64,000 nt of DNA from Chitinophagales bacterium. Its GTDB lineage: Bacteria; Bacteroidota; Bacteroidia; Chitinophagales; Saprospiraceae. Shown in pieces: positions 18,046 through 31,300 of this stretch (position 1 is its first letter; each line of letters opens with the position of its first letter). The notes beneath the pieces were generated by a model that saw only the letters and a list, made by a program, of their open reading frames with translations, was not told the DNA's origin and searched no databases. The translations under genes and the position numbers were made by a program. The stretch spans positions 124,001 through 188,000 of the forward strand of contig JAAFJY010000010.1 of the NCBI GenBank assembly GCA_013299105.1, read 5' to 3'.

Positions 18046-18522
18046 AGGCTTTTTTGATTTACAAGATAGGGCATTTGTACAATCGCATCCAGCCAATTTT
18101 TACCAAGGAGTAAAAAAAGCAGATTCTTGGGCAAAAACTTGCAGAATTAATTAGCAATCTTTACTTTTACGCATGAATATCGAGACTTTACACGATTAGG
18201 ACATACTGAAAAACTAGGATTACACCAAATTTTCACTGTAATACATTGAACATTAAATACTTGTACTTCATATTTCGAAATATGAGTACTAAATTTGTAG
18301 ACTCCTCCAAGCCAATTTGTTTTTTGGCTCTTATTCCAGTTTTCTTGGAAAAGGTACTTCACATGTTATCAACAACAAGCTGGTCTTTACAACTGGCAAA
18401 AAAGACACTTACAATGCTTAGATTGGTTGAGTCAAATCAGCCCTAGGTACCTATTGTTGAGGTCAAAATTGGTTAGCAACTAGATTTCATTTTGTTTTTT
18501 CTTTCAAATCGAAGTATTGTGC

Positions 18523-18538
18523 TTTGATTCGAATCAAA
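18523..18538. promoter_or_regulatory. Perfect 16-bp palindrome upstream of the giant adhesin operon
   Basis: TTTGATTCGAATCAAA lies 31 bp before the ATG at 18570, in the 524-bp divergent region 18046-18569 between the CHU_C gene and the adhesin operon. That region holds no convincing gene and no consensus TAnnTTTG box that I could find. Perfect dyads of this size close to a start are typical operators; binding is inference. Confidence 0.45.
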
Positions 18539-18569
18539 TTTTGTTTTGTACTAACAAATCATATTAATC

Positions 18570-19316
18570 ATGAAAACATGGTTTGGCGGAGCTTTTCCTG
18601 GCGCATCAGGAAAAGCACACATTCTATTGCCACAACTCAACCGAACAGACCGGTCGGATCCCATGCAACGGTCAATTATCAACAGCCTTGCCCGGCACTG
18701 TCATTTGACTTTGTTAGTGCTCTTGTTTTTTGGTTCTGCTTTGGAACTAAGCGCTGGCAACTCACCTCTCCTCATTTTACCTAATTCAGCCAATCCAGTG
18801 ATCGCACAGCTTTCGGAGGCCAACCAGCCACCGAATAGCCAATCGCATTGTGTGGAATTGACTTTGGACAAAAATGGCACCCTGACTTCAGTCAGCATCC
18901 CACAATTTGACGGTAGTAAGGGTAAGCTCAGCAAAGTACAGATCAAAACAGATTGTACTTTTCAGGGTTCGGCAGCCTACAAGAAAATGAGCGGTGATCG
19001 CATCAACATCATTTTGATGAGCCGCTTGAGCATGATTTTTCCCAACCAATTGGTGAAAGAGTACAAAGCCAAGGCTGAGCTTAGCAAAGACCTGATGCCC
19101 AACGAAGACCCATCGGTAGCGGGCACTTTCAGCAAAGAATGGTCAAAACAAGACCAGATTGAAGAAATGCTCCAGGAAAATTTAGCGATTTTTCTAGGTA
19201 CGGGTAATTTCAATCTGGGCCTGATCGCCCAGGATTTGGCCAGCTACAAAGACGCAGATTCGGAAATCTCCTCCAAGTTTGTGCTCAAAGTGTGTGTGAC
19301 CTACCACTTTGAATAA
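18570..19316 (+). CDS. Small exported protein resembling choice-of-anchor E domain proteins, partner of the giant adhesin
   Basis: 248 aa from the ATG at 18570, preferred because an A/T-rich stretch of the Bacteroidota type precedes it. An internal ATG at 18663 (MQRSIINSLARHC) would put the signal peptide at the very N-terminus and is a real alternative. After the hydrophobic signal (LTLLVLLFFGSALELSAG) the protein has LTLDKNGTLTSVSIPQFDGSKGKLSKVQI and, at the end, FLGTGNFNLGLIAQDL ... KVCVTYHFE. The pattern of an Fxx-G-xL-xxV start and a VTYxF end resembles the choice-of-anchor E domain. It lies 36 bp before the giant adhesin gene on the same strand, so an operon is likely and it may assist or accompany that protein. 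The family match is by eye and uncertain. Confidence 0.6.
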   Translation: MKTWFGGAFPGASGKAHILLPQLNRTDRSDPMQRSIINSLARHCHLTLLVLLFFGSALELSAGNSPLLILPNSANPVIAQLSEANQPPNSQSHCVELTLDKNGTLTSVSIPQFDGSKGKLSKVQIKTDCTFQGSAAYKKMSGDRINIILMSRLSMIFPNQLVKEYKAKAELSKDLMPNEDPSVAGTFSKEWSKQDQIEEMLQENLAIFLGTGNFNLGLIAQDLASYKDADSEISSKFVLKVCVTYHFE

Positions 19317-19352
19317 TAACTCAGTTCTGCTAATCTCATTGAAAAGACGACC

Positions 19353-22300
19353 ATGAAGCAAATATACCTACTAAGCAAAACCTGGTGGCCAGCCCTCTTG
19401 CTGTGTTGCCTTTTACCTTTTACAGCACAAGCCCAGGTTTGTGATGAAAAGCCTTTAAATATCCCCTTCACGCGCACTGACTGGACCACCAACTGCTCGT
19501 TGGTAGCTGCCAACCAGTGCGACATTACCAATGGCCCAAACTGTAGCAGCAATGGGCAGACCTCAAATTGGTTGTTGCTTAATCCCAGTCTCCGTTGTGC
19601 AAGTGCGCCGCCCTGCAACGCCGTTGGTTTAAGGAACTTGAAGGTTCGTTACAAAATGAAGGGAACCTACTTCGTAAAAAACGTGGGGAACCTCAACCAA
19701 ACCCCTTCTTTGGCCATCAACGGTTGTATGAAGGTCTGGGCTGACAATCAGTTGGTGACGCCTTTTTTGACTGTTAACCAACAGACTACCCTCCCCAATT
19801 TGGCCCCCAATCAAACAGCCTCTGGGAACTTGAATCCGGTCAATGACTCGATTACCAATACAGATCCAGATTTCCTGGCTACTATTTTTGGTAAAGCTTG
19901 CGCTGGACAACTGTGTTTCGATGCTTTGGCCGACGGCTACACTACTGTGGTCATCAGCAATGGTAACTTGGAAGCACAGACTACACTGGAAGCAGCCTTG
20001 GAAGTGTGCCTAAATTACAACAAATATACCTATTCCATCACGGGCACTGAAGTCGCTTGCGAAGGTGCTAACAATGGCAAAATTTTCCTGACTTTTACCC
20101 GTGCTACTGGCACCAGTTTGGGCGATTATCGCATCTTAGTAGATACTGATAACAATGGTAGCTGGGATGTTGTACAGCAACCCGTAACAGGTGCCAACAC
20201 CATCAGCAACTTACCTGCGGGTACTTATCCCATTGCGATTTACTACAATGCCGACCAGGATTTCACTACGCTACCTCCTTCCACCTCCGCCGCAGGCTGC
20301 GGTTTCTGCAAAGAAAGCGTAACTGTAGGCGAAGCCAAAGCCAACATCACCTGCAACACCAAGGACGACTGCCCTGGCAGCCCAGCCGATGGCTCGGTAG
20401 GTGTAACTGTTACGGGTACCAATCTGGGCACCGTCACTTATGCGTGGAGCGCCAATGCAGGAAGTGCCACTACCTCAACTGTTTCGCCAGTTGCTGCGGG
20501 CACTTACACCGTAACGGTGACTTATGGACCTGGTGGAAAATGTCAAAAAATCCATACCTGTACGGTCAATAACGCCCCTGGGGTAGATTTCACTGCCACC
20601 CCCACGCCTGTAGTGTGTAAAGGGCAAAACAATGGCAAGATCGAAGTGGATCCCACCAGTGGTACTGGTCCCTTTACGATCAAGGTAACGGGCAAAACCG
20701 ACCAGACCAGCACCAATGGCGAATCCAAGACTTTTACGGGGTTCGGGCCGGGGGCTTATACTGTCACCGTAATCGATAAAAACGGCTGTGAGAAGAGCGT
20801 GCAAGTCGACATCACCGAGCCCGCTGTCATTACGGCTGATTTGGATATTATGAATGCCCTCTGCAATGGGGTCAACAATGGCATGGCCGAGGTGACCAAC
20901 GTAGCTGGTGGTAATGGTGGATACACCTATACCTGGTCGCGTGGTACCCCTAGCCCAGCCAACAAGGTCAGCAACCTGTCGCAGGGCTCTATCTCTGTGA
21001 CCATCACCGATAGTAAAGGTTGTACGCTGGTCAAAACGGGAAACATCTCACGAACCAAATCCGTGAGCATCATGTGTACGCCCACCAAAGAGGGTTGCGA
21101 TGGTGCCAATGATGGCAGCGTGAGCATCACGATCACCAACGGTACGGCACCTTATACCATCACTTCTGTGAGCGGGCCGAGTTTTACTACGGTCACTACC
21201 TCCAGCAATCCGGCGGTAGTCAGTAACCTTGCAGATGGATCTTACACCGTAAAAGTAACCGATGACTCAGGCTGCGAGGACCAGTGTACTTTCACCATCG
21301 CCAAGGGCGAAACCTTTACTTGCGAGGTAACTGGCCCTGCTCAAGTGTGCCCAGAGGGTGGAGTCTATACCTACACTGCTAACACGGTGTCGAGTGCCAC
21401 GTACTCTTGGGCTTTGGTAAACAATACCATGGGCGCTAGCATTACCGCACCTTCCGCTACCAATACCGTATCCATTACCGTGCCCAACAATGCCACAGGC
21501 ACTGTGGACGTGGAAGTGACCATCACCAAGAGTGGTTGCGTGAGAAAATGCATCAGAACTGTAATGGTAGGCCCACCAGTAAATTTCACAGCTACGTTAA
21601 CACCAGTGGTGTGCAATGGCCAATCCAATGGTGAGATAGTGGTTGACCCTACCACCGGTACTGCGCCTTTCACCATTAAAGTTACAGGTCAATCCGACCA
21701 AACCAGCACCAGTGGTGAGCCTAAAACCTTTACTGGTTTGGCTGCCGCCACCTATACCGTACAGGTGATCGACAAGAATGGTTGCTCAAAGAGCATTCAA
21801 GTGCCAATTAATCAACCTGGTCCAATTACAGCTGAACTCAGCACCATGAACGCCGAGTGCAATGGTGTGAACAATGGCATGGCACAAGTGACTAATCTGG
21901 TAGGCGGAAATACGGGAACATTCAGCTACAACTGGTCGCGTGGTAGTGCCAGCCCACCCGATAAGGTGAGTAACCTGTCGCCTGGCCCCATTGCGGTGAC
22001 CATTACCGATAGCAAGGGGTGTTTCATCGTTAAATCGGGTGCCATCGGCCAAAATCGCTCCGTATCCATCGCCTGTACTCCTACCAAGGAAACTTGCGAT
22101 GAGGCCAACGACGGCAGTGTGAGCATCCAAATCACCAATGGCACTGCACCTTTTGACGTGACGTATGTAAGTGGGCCAACGTCCTTTACTGTGATCAATA
22201 CCTCTGCTAATCCAGCAGTGGTGACGGGCCTTGCCAATGGCACTTACACCGTAAAAGTAAAAGACGCTACAGGCTGCGAAGACCAATGTACCTTTAAGGT

Positions 22301-25300
22301 TGACCAAGGTGAAACCTTCACTTGCAGCGTGGATGGACCAGCACTGGTGTGCAAAGAAGGCAGTACTTCGGTATATACGGCCAATGTCGTACCAGGTGCA
22401 ACCTATTCATGGGCTTTGGTGAACAATAGCATGGGCGCTACGATCACCACGCCTTCTGCTACCAATACCGTTTCAATCACCACCCCCAACAATGCTACGG
22501 GCAGCGTGGAGGTAGAAGTGACCATCTCCTTGAATGGTTGCGTGAAGAAGTGCTTCAAAAAAGTAGAAGTACGCACCGAAACACCATGCAACCTGGGTGG
22601 ACCAAACGCGGTGTGTGTAGGTGGCAGCGTGACCATCACCAGCTCAGGGGCCAGTGCTCCATTCAGCTGGTCGGTTAGCAATGGTTTGTTATTCACTGGG
22701 CAAGGTACGAGCTCCATCACGGTGAGTGTTCCTTCCAATAGTGTACTCACTCAGTTTACCGTAACCCTCACTTCAATCGGAGCGGGTGGCTGCCAAACGA
22801 CCTGTACCAAAACGGTAACGATCAACCCGCTGCCTACAGTAACACTAACGGTGAAAGACCCGGTTTGTACCTTGGTACCCGCCGATGGTGTACTTACCGC
22901 GACGGCTACCAGCGGCACTGCGCCTTTCACCTATCGTTTGTACAAGTCTTCACCAAGAGCACTTTTTGCTACTTTCGGACCTACTAACAATGTTACCCAT
23001 GACTTCACAGGCTTAGGCCTTGGCGATTACGATGTAGAAATTATCGATGCCAATGGTTGTACCAGCGATCCCACGGCTACCATCACCCTGATAACGCCTG
23101 TAAATTTCAACCCGATCTTCGACTGCGCAGGCCAAGCTAACCCGATCACAGTGCCTGTGGTGTTGAATATTACAGGTGGTACAGGTCCGTTCATGTACTC
23201 TTTGGACAATTTTACGTTTAGTCCAGTGCCAGTTACTGGCATCATCACTGTTGCATTTACGGCAAATGCTACTTTGTCGATTTATGTAAAGGATTCCAGA
23301 AACTGCCCTGCGGTGAAAAAGGACATCCTGTTGGTGTGCTGTGAATTGAGTGGGGTATGTAAATTGACCACTCCTGCTCCGCTGGTAGGCTGTGACACCA
23401 CTGCTATTCCTGGCCCCAAAACCAAGGTATCGGATGTGTTCAGCAATGTTACTTTCTGCAAAGAGGCCCGAATTGCTGTGGATACGACCCGCAAAGGTAG
23501 CCTTTGTGACCCCAAGGGGTTCCAACTGACCTACTCTTACACCTTGTACGATGACATCAACGACAACGACAAGTTGGATGGCAACGATGTGATTTATGAA
23601 GACGAGACTTGTGAGGAAACTTACACCATGACCCGTCCTGAGATTAAGTTGGATTGTCCAGGCAGCTTGGAGATTTTTGCTTGCCAAACGCCAGCACAGA
23701 TTCAGAAGGCCATTGATGATTACAAAGCCAAGTTTAGTTTTACTGGCGGGTGCAACGCCACCGCGTCCTTCAGCAACATCTCCATCCCGACCCAGTGTCA
23801 ACAATCAGTGGTTACCATCACTTACACGGTGAAGGGCAAGTGTGGGGATATCAAATCCTGCGATCAAACAATCACGTTCAAAGCAAACCCAGCAATCACA
23901 CTTACCTGCAATGAGGACTCTACGGTCGTGGCATGCACCTCGCAGGCCACGATTAACGACCGCTTTGCGAAGTGGTTGCGTGGCTTCAGTGTATCGGGTG
24001 GTTGCAATGACACTTCGGGCCAATTCGATGGCACTCCGACCGCACCTAACTTCTGTGGTGGCACCGTAACGGTAACTTATCGGGTGGTAGATCCATTCAA
24101 TTGTAGTACCGAATCATGTACCAAGACCTTCACGGTTGCAAAAGCACCCTCAGTGGTGTTGAATTGTCCAGCGAATAAGGTGCTGCCTTCCTGCTTGACC
24201 GCCAAACAAATCCAAGACAGCTTGGATGCCTACAAGACCAAGTTCAGTTTCTCAGGTGGTTGTGGAGCTACAGCCTCGTTCAATAATGTGAACCTGCCCA
24301 GCATCTGCAACGGTGGCACGGTGACTTTGACTTATACGGTGAACAGCGATTGTGAGGGACCAAAGAGATGTGAAAAGACCTTCGAAGTTACGAAGAATCC
24401 AACGATCACGCTGACTTGCAACCAAGACACCACAATTGCTGCCTGTACGTCACAGGCTACCATTGATGATTTGTATGCCAAGTGGCTGCGTGGCTTTAGC
24501 GTGACTGGTGGTTGTGCTGGTACCCAAGGGGAATTTACGGCTAAGCTACCTGCTGCCCCCAATTTCTGCGGTGGTACGGTAACGGTAACTTACCGAGTAG
24601 TTGACCCATTCAATTGCAAAACCGAGTCATGTACCAAGACCTTCACGGTTACAAAAGCACCCCCAGTGGTGCTGACTTGTCCAGCCAATAAGGTATTGCC
24701 TTCCTGCTTGACGGCCAAACAAATCCAAGACAGCTTGGATGCCTACAAGACCAAATTCAGCTTCTCTGGTGGCTGTGGAGCTACAGCTTCGTTCAACAAT
24801 GTGAACTTGCCCAGCATCTGCGATGGCGGCACGGTGACTTTGACTTATACGGTGAACAGTGCCTGCGAGGGGCCAAAGATTTGTGAAAAAACCTTCAAAG
24901 TCACAAAGAATCCAGCGATTACGCTGACTTGCAACCAAGACACCACGATTGCTGCTTGTACTCCACAGGCTACCATCGACGCCTTGTACGCCAAGTGGTT
25001 GCGTGGCTTCAGCGTAACTGGTGGTTGTGCTGGCACCAAGGGTGAATTTACCGAAGAAGTATCGCCTCCTTATTTTTGTGGAGGAACCGTTTCTGTCACA
25101 TATCAAGTGGTTGATCCATTCGGCTGCAACAAAGAATCTTGTACGCGTGCCTTTAAGGTGGAATCTGCACCAGATGTTGTCTTGAAATGTCCCACTAATA
25201 AGGTGCTGCCCTCTTGTTTGACTGCCAAGCAAATCAAGGACAGCCTGGATGCTTACAAGGCTAAGTTTAGCTTCACTGGTGGTTGCGGGGCTAAGGCTTC

Positions 25301-28300
25301 GTTCAATGAAGTGGACCTGCCCAGCATTTGCAAAGGCGGTACAGTGACTTTGACATATTCGGTAAGCAGTGATTGTGAGGAAAGAAGGTCCTGTAGCCAA
25401 ACCTTCACCGTTACAAAGAATCCAGACATTACTTTTGTTTGCAACGAAGACACTACCCTTGCCGCCTGTACCTCACAAGCTGCGATCAACGACTTGTTTG
25501 ACAAGTGGCTGCGCGGCTTCAGCGTGAGCGGTGGTTGCGAAGGCACCAGAGGGTCTTTTGTAGGCAGTCCGGTGGCTCCCAACCTTTGTGGTGGAACCGT
25601 AACGGTAACTTATCGGGTGGACGATCCATTTGATTGCGACAAACGCACTTGTACCAAGACCTTCACGGTCAATGCTGCGCCAAAACTGGAATTGAAATCC
25701 CCTGATAACCTCACTTTGCCCTCTTGCCTCACTGAGCAGCAGGTAAAAGACAGCTTGGACAAGTACAAAACCAAGTTCAGCTTCACGGGAGGCTGCAACT
25801 CCAAGCCTTCTTTCAGCGAGGTTTCGATTCCGAACGTGTGCAAAGGTGGTGTGGTGACGATCACCTATACGGTGGTCAGCGATTGTGAAACGAAGTTTGT
25901 TAACAAAACCATCACTCGCCAGCCCAACCCTGAAATCAAGCTCACTTGCAACGAAGACACGACCATTGCGGCTTGTACTTCACAAGCGGAGATCAATAAC
26001 TTGTTCGCCAAGTGGCTGCGTGGTTTCAAAGTGGAAGGTGGCTGTGCAGGCACCGAAGGTGCATTTGATGGTAATCCTACGGCCCCCAACTTCTGTGGCG
26101 GCACCGTAACGGTGACATACCGGGTAGTTGATCCATTCCAATGCAATACCGAGTTCTGCACTCGTACCTTCACTGTCACTAAAGCACCGCCAGTTATTAC
26201 CAGCGTGCCCGAAGGCAACCTGACCATCCCTGCTTGTACGCCTGATGACAAAGCAGCAGATCTGATCAAGGCTTACCTTGATAATTTCACGGCATCCGGT
26301 GGCTGTGGCCTCCAGTCCAGCATCAGCGAGTTTACCAAGCCTCCTTACTGCGGTGGTTCGGTGAAATTCAAGTTTACCGTTACCAGCGCTTGTGCTGAAA
26401 AAGAGGAGTACGAAAGAAGCATCATTCGCACTGCTCCTGATACAGTGAAAATTACTTGTGCCGAGGAAGACCTGCTGATCCCTGCCAGCCTAACCGATGA
26501 GGAAGCCCAGGAAATGCTGGATGAATACAAGAAGCAATTCAGCTTTACGGGTGGCTGTGACGCCAAGGCCAGCTTCGACAACCCAAGCATTCCTGATGTA
26601 TGTACGGGCGGTGATACGACTCTGACTTACACTGTGGTAAGCACTTGCGACAAAACCAAGACTTGCACCGTCAAGATCATCCGCGAAGCCAATCCGATCC
26701 CTGACATCTTCATCGGTGCCCGTGATTCGATCAAGATTGAGCGCTGCGAAGGCGATACGGCTAGCGTATTGTTTGAAATCGAAGGTACGCAAGACTTCTA
26801 CGACATCGAATACAGCTACATGATCTCGATCTTGCAGCCTGACTGTTCTTACAAAACCGAAACAGATACAGTTTTGGTAGAAAAAGTAGAAAGTGGCAAC
26901 CACTTGATTAAACTGAGCGACCTGAAGCCAGGGACATACATGTACACTTTCGAACGGGCCATCGACCCATTCGGCTGTTCTTACGGTTTCCCACCAGTGA
27001 GCGACAAGAAGAAGGTGACCATCACCGTGCATCCAAAGCCTGTAGGCAAGGATACCACCAAGACACTCTACACTTGTCTGCCAGTGAATGTGAACCTGCA
27101 AAACCGTGTGCGTTGTAATGTGCCTAGTACCTTCAAATGGTACAGTGTACAAACAGCAGGTTCATCTACGCCTTACGACAATCCAAGCATCACTGGTGAA
27201 ACGATCACACCTTCGGGGATGACGACAGTGATCAACGATGTGCTGACCAACCTGACCAATGCACCGCAGACCATCATTTACCGTGTAGAGCCCACCAGCA
27301 CCAAAGGTTGTGCTGGCGAAGCCTTCTACGTGACCGTGAAACTTGTACCTGCACCCAACATTCAGTGTTTGGCTTGCATGACAACGGTGAATGTGTCGAT
27401 GGACAAAAAGTGCAAGTTCTTCGTGACTCCCGACCTTGTGATGGACGGCTTCAAGGATTGCCCCAACGGCGACTTCCTGCTCGAGGCACTCGAAGTAATC
27501 ATCGGCGACGGCAACTCCGACAGCTATGTGGATTGCCCAGGTACCTATAAGTATGTGATCAAGCTGAAAGAAGGCTATGACCTTTGCTACAAGTTCACAC
27601 CCTGCTGGGGCACGATTGTGGCTGAGGACAAATTGGGCCCGAACATTGATCGCGTGGACTTCACCAAGAACCCAATCTACTGCTTCGACATCAACTTCGC
27701 GTTGAACAATCCGAAGACCGTAGGCGCTACGGGAGTGAAACCAAGCTTCCCACAAAGCTTGAGCGACAATACGCCTGGTCACTCCATCCTGAGTTACAGC
27801 CGCACTGTGCCTGATGAAGTGTTGAACCTCGGTGCTGCTTACTTCAGCGACAACTGCAAAGACTGCGGCTGTAATGTAAGCGTGAAGTGGTACGATCGCC
27901 TAGTTACTTATGGCTGCGATTCTTTGGCTAAAAATGGCCTCTGGGCTCGTATCTACCGCGAATGGGTAGCCACCGATTGCCGGGGTATGACCAAAGACAC
28001 GACCCAGGTTATCGAAGTACGCCGTCCTAAGGTGAGCCAGTTTGCCTGGAAGAATCCTAAGCCGAACAAACCCTACGACCAAGTAGTGGAATACCAGGCT
28101 TGCACAGCTGATAAGTCTTTGATCAAAAAAGAAGACTGGATGCCTCGCATTGCTAGTACCTTCTACTCGAATAGCGATCCCAAACTGGAGCGCTGGTTAT
28201 ACCTGGATGAGGTCGAGTGTAACTACTCTGTCCAAATCAAGGATACCGAATTCCCAGTCTGCGACGGTAAAGGCGTGAAGATCGACCGTGAGATTTACGT

Positions 28301-31300
28301 CTTCGATTGGTGCGCAGGTGGCATCATTGACACCCTGCATGTACTGATTAAGATTGGTGACTTCAAAGCACCAACGATTACGGCTAAGACACCTGTGACC
28401 ATCTCAACGGGTCCGATGAACTGTACTGCTTCGATTCCTACCACTGCCGCTCGCCTGAAGAGCGACATGTCCATCGACATCAGCGACAACTGCTCCTTGG
28501 GCAATGTTTCGATCCGCATCAAAACCCGCGACCGCATCGTGAAGGGCATCATCATCGCCACCAACGTGTGGGATGAAGTACAATACCCTGTGATGAATGG
28601 CGTAATGAGTGGTTTGCCTTTGGGCCGCCACCGCATGATCATCGACGCATTTGATGGTTGCTACAACGCCGTACGCGACTCCGTAGAATTTGACGTGGTG
28701 GACAAAATCGCACCTGTAATGAAGTGCGACGATGACCTCAACGTAACCTTGTCGAATGCCAATGGCTACCTGAACGGCTACGCTCGCGTGACTGCCAAAG
28801 ACATCGACGAAGGCAGCTTTGACAACTGCGAACTGAAGTGGATCAAGGTACGCCGCACTTACAATGCAGATTGCAAAGCCGACCTGATCGCCAAAGGTTA
28901 CGACCTGAACGGTGACGGTGAACTGGATGATAAAGACGGCTTCACGTTGGTGAATGGCAAGTGGATGACTCCGTTGGCCGATGCAGTAGAGTTCTTCTGC
29001 TGCGACATCACCGAACCAGTGACCGTTGAGCTGTGGGGCGAAGACTGGAGTGGCAACCGCAACTTCTGCTGGATGACCCTGAACTTGGAAGACAAAGTCG
29101 CACCCACTTGCCAGGCCCCTGAGAATGTGACCATCTACTGCGACGACAAGAACCTGGGAACGATCGATAGCAAAATCCAATCAGCCTTAGCCTTTGGTGA
29201 TGTGACCATCACTTCTGGCAATGATTGTGGCAAGTTGGATACCGCTTATCGGGTGGTTAAAAACCTGAAGTGTGGTTATGGTACCATCGAGCGCATCTGG
29301 ACTTTGACCAAGAAGACAGTAAAAGGCGACCTCACAACTGAGTGCAAGCAGATCATCCGCATTGTACCTGTACATGAGTACGACATCCTATTGCCACGAG
29401 ACCTCGAAGTACGCGATTGCACCAAACCAGTAGCCGATACTTTGTTGGTCGACGAACGCTTCTGCGACATCTTAGCCGTGAACATCACCGACAAACGCTA
29501 CGATGCATCGAACGACGAGTGCTACAAAATCTTCCGTACCTACACCGTGATCAACTGGTGTACTTACGATGATCGTTGTGGTGACCCGATGGATCCAAGA
29601 AATGTGTTCGTCATCGACCGCAAGTGGACCAAAAATGGCCTGGACAAAATCTGGCTCTTGGTACGCGATCCAAACCGCACTGGCAAAGAGGATTTCATCC
29701 TGTCTTACAACCGTACACCTTACGAAGGTGACTTGAACGATGATATTTTGAGCGAACGCAATCCCTTGAGCGATGAAAGAATTCGCCCACCGTTCTGCGA
29801 TATTTCTGGTGAATTCCATCACTCGTTCATGTACACCCAAATCATCAAGGTGTATGACGATGTGGCTCCGGTAATCAGCTTCAAGCGCGATACCTTCTGT
29901 ACCAGCCCAGTGACTTGTTTGGCGAATGTAAAGATTCCATTCACTGCTACAGACAACTGCACGGATAGACTGGAACTGGAAAGAACGCAGGTGATGGTAG
30001 CACCCTTCCAGACGGTGACGGGGCCCTACATCATGGCCAACAGCCGCGACTACATCTTCAGCTTCGAGGATGATGGCAAAGGCAAGATGGCAGTATCTGT
30101 CACCAATCTACCAGAGGGTCTGCATGACCTGATCGTGGTGGTGAGAGACGAGTGTGGCAACCTGACCCGCCCAACCCGGATTCCATTCCTGGTGCGCGAC
30201 TGCAAGGCTCCGGCTCCGATCTGTATCAATGGCTTGTCAACCGAGTTGATGCCTGACGGCAATGGCGGTGGCATGATGGCAGTATGGGCCAATGATTTCA
30301 TTGCCTCGAAGATCTATGATTGCAATGGCCAGGGACCAGAAACCCAGGCAGGCTTGAAACTGGTGACCAAGTACTCGATCAACCGCGTAGGCCAGCCAGT
30401 GAAAGACGACCAAACGGGCTTGACCTTCACTTGCGCCGACAAGGGCAAGGTGATCAATGTAGAGATCCATGCATGGGATTCAAAAGGCAACCACGACTTC
30501 TGCGTGACCTTTGTAGAAATCCAGGACAACCGCAAGGTATGCCCAACGGGTGGAACCAATGATGATCAGATCAACGGTATCATCGCTACCGACGACGCCA
30601 AGCCAGTACAAGGGGTTGACGTGAGCGTGAGTGGTGACAAGCAAGACAAGCAAACCACTCCAGGCTCTGGTCTGTACGGCTTCAACAGTTTGCTGAAAGG
30701 TGGTGACTACACGATCACGCCACAATTGGACAAGGACGCCAAGAACGGGGTATCGACCTTCGACTTGATCCTGATCCAGAAGCACATTCTGGGTATTCAA
30801 TTGTTGAGCAACCCTTACCGCCAGATCGCAGCCGACGTGAATGGTTCGAAGACCATCACCACGCTCGACCTGATCCAGATCCGCAAATTGATCCTGAACA
30901 TCGACGACAGCTTCAAGGGCAGCCCAAGCTGGAAGTTTGTAGACGCCAAGTACCAGTTTGCCGAACCAACCAATCCTTGGAAGAACGAAGTGCCAGAAGT
31001 GGTGAACGTAAACGACTTGGATGGCAAAGTACAAGCCGATTTCGTAGCCATAAAAATGGGTGACGTGAATGGCTCTGCCGCGACGATCCCAGGTGCAACG
31101 AGCAGCGAAGTACGCTCTGGCAAGGACTTCATCCTGAATGCTGATGAACAACAGATGAAGGCTGGTCAGCTCTACGATGTGCTGATTAAAGCCAGCGACT
31201 TGTCAAAAGTGCAAGGCTTCCAGTTTACCTTGGGCCTACAAAACGCTGAGATAGTCGGCATCGACTACGGTGTGATGAAGGCTGAAAACTTCGGAATTTT

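Noticed and set aside
23640-26690. Separate genes within the HYR-like repeat region
   Set aside because: Open frames on the other strand are shadows of the Cys-rich repeat text; the single 4143-codon frame is continuous.
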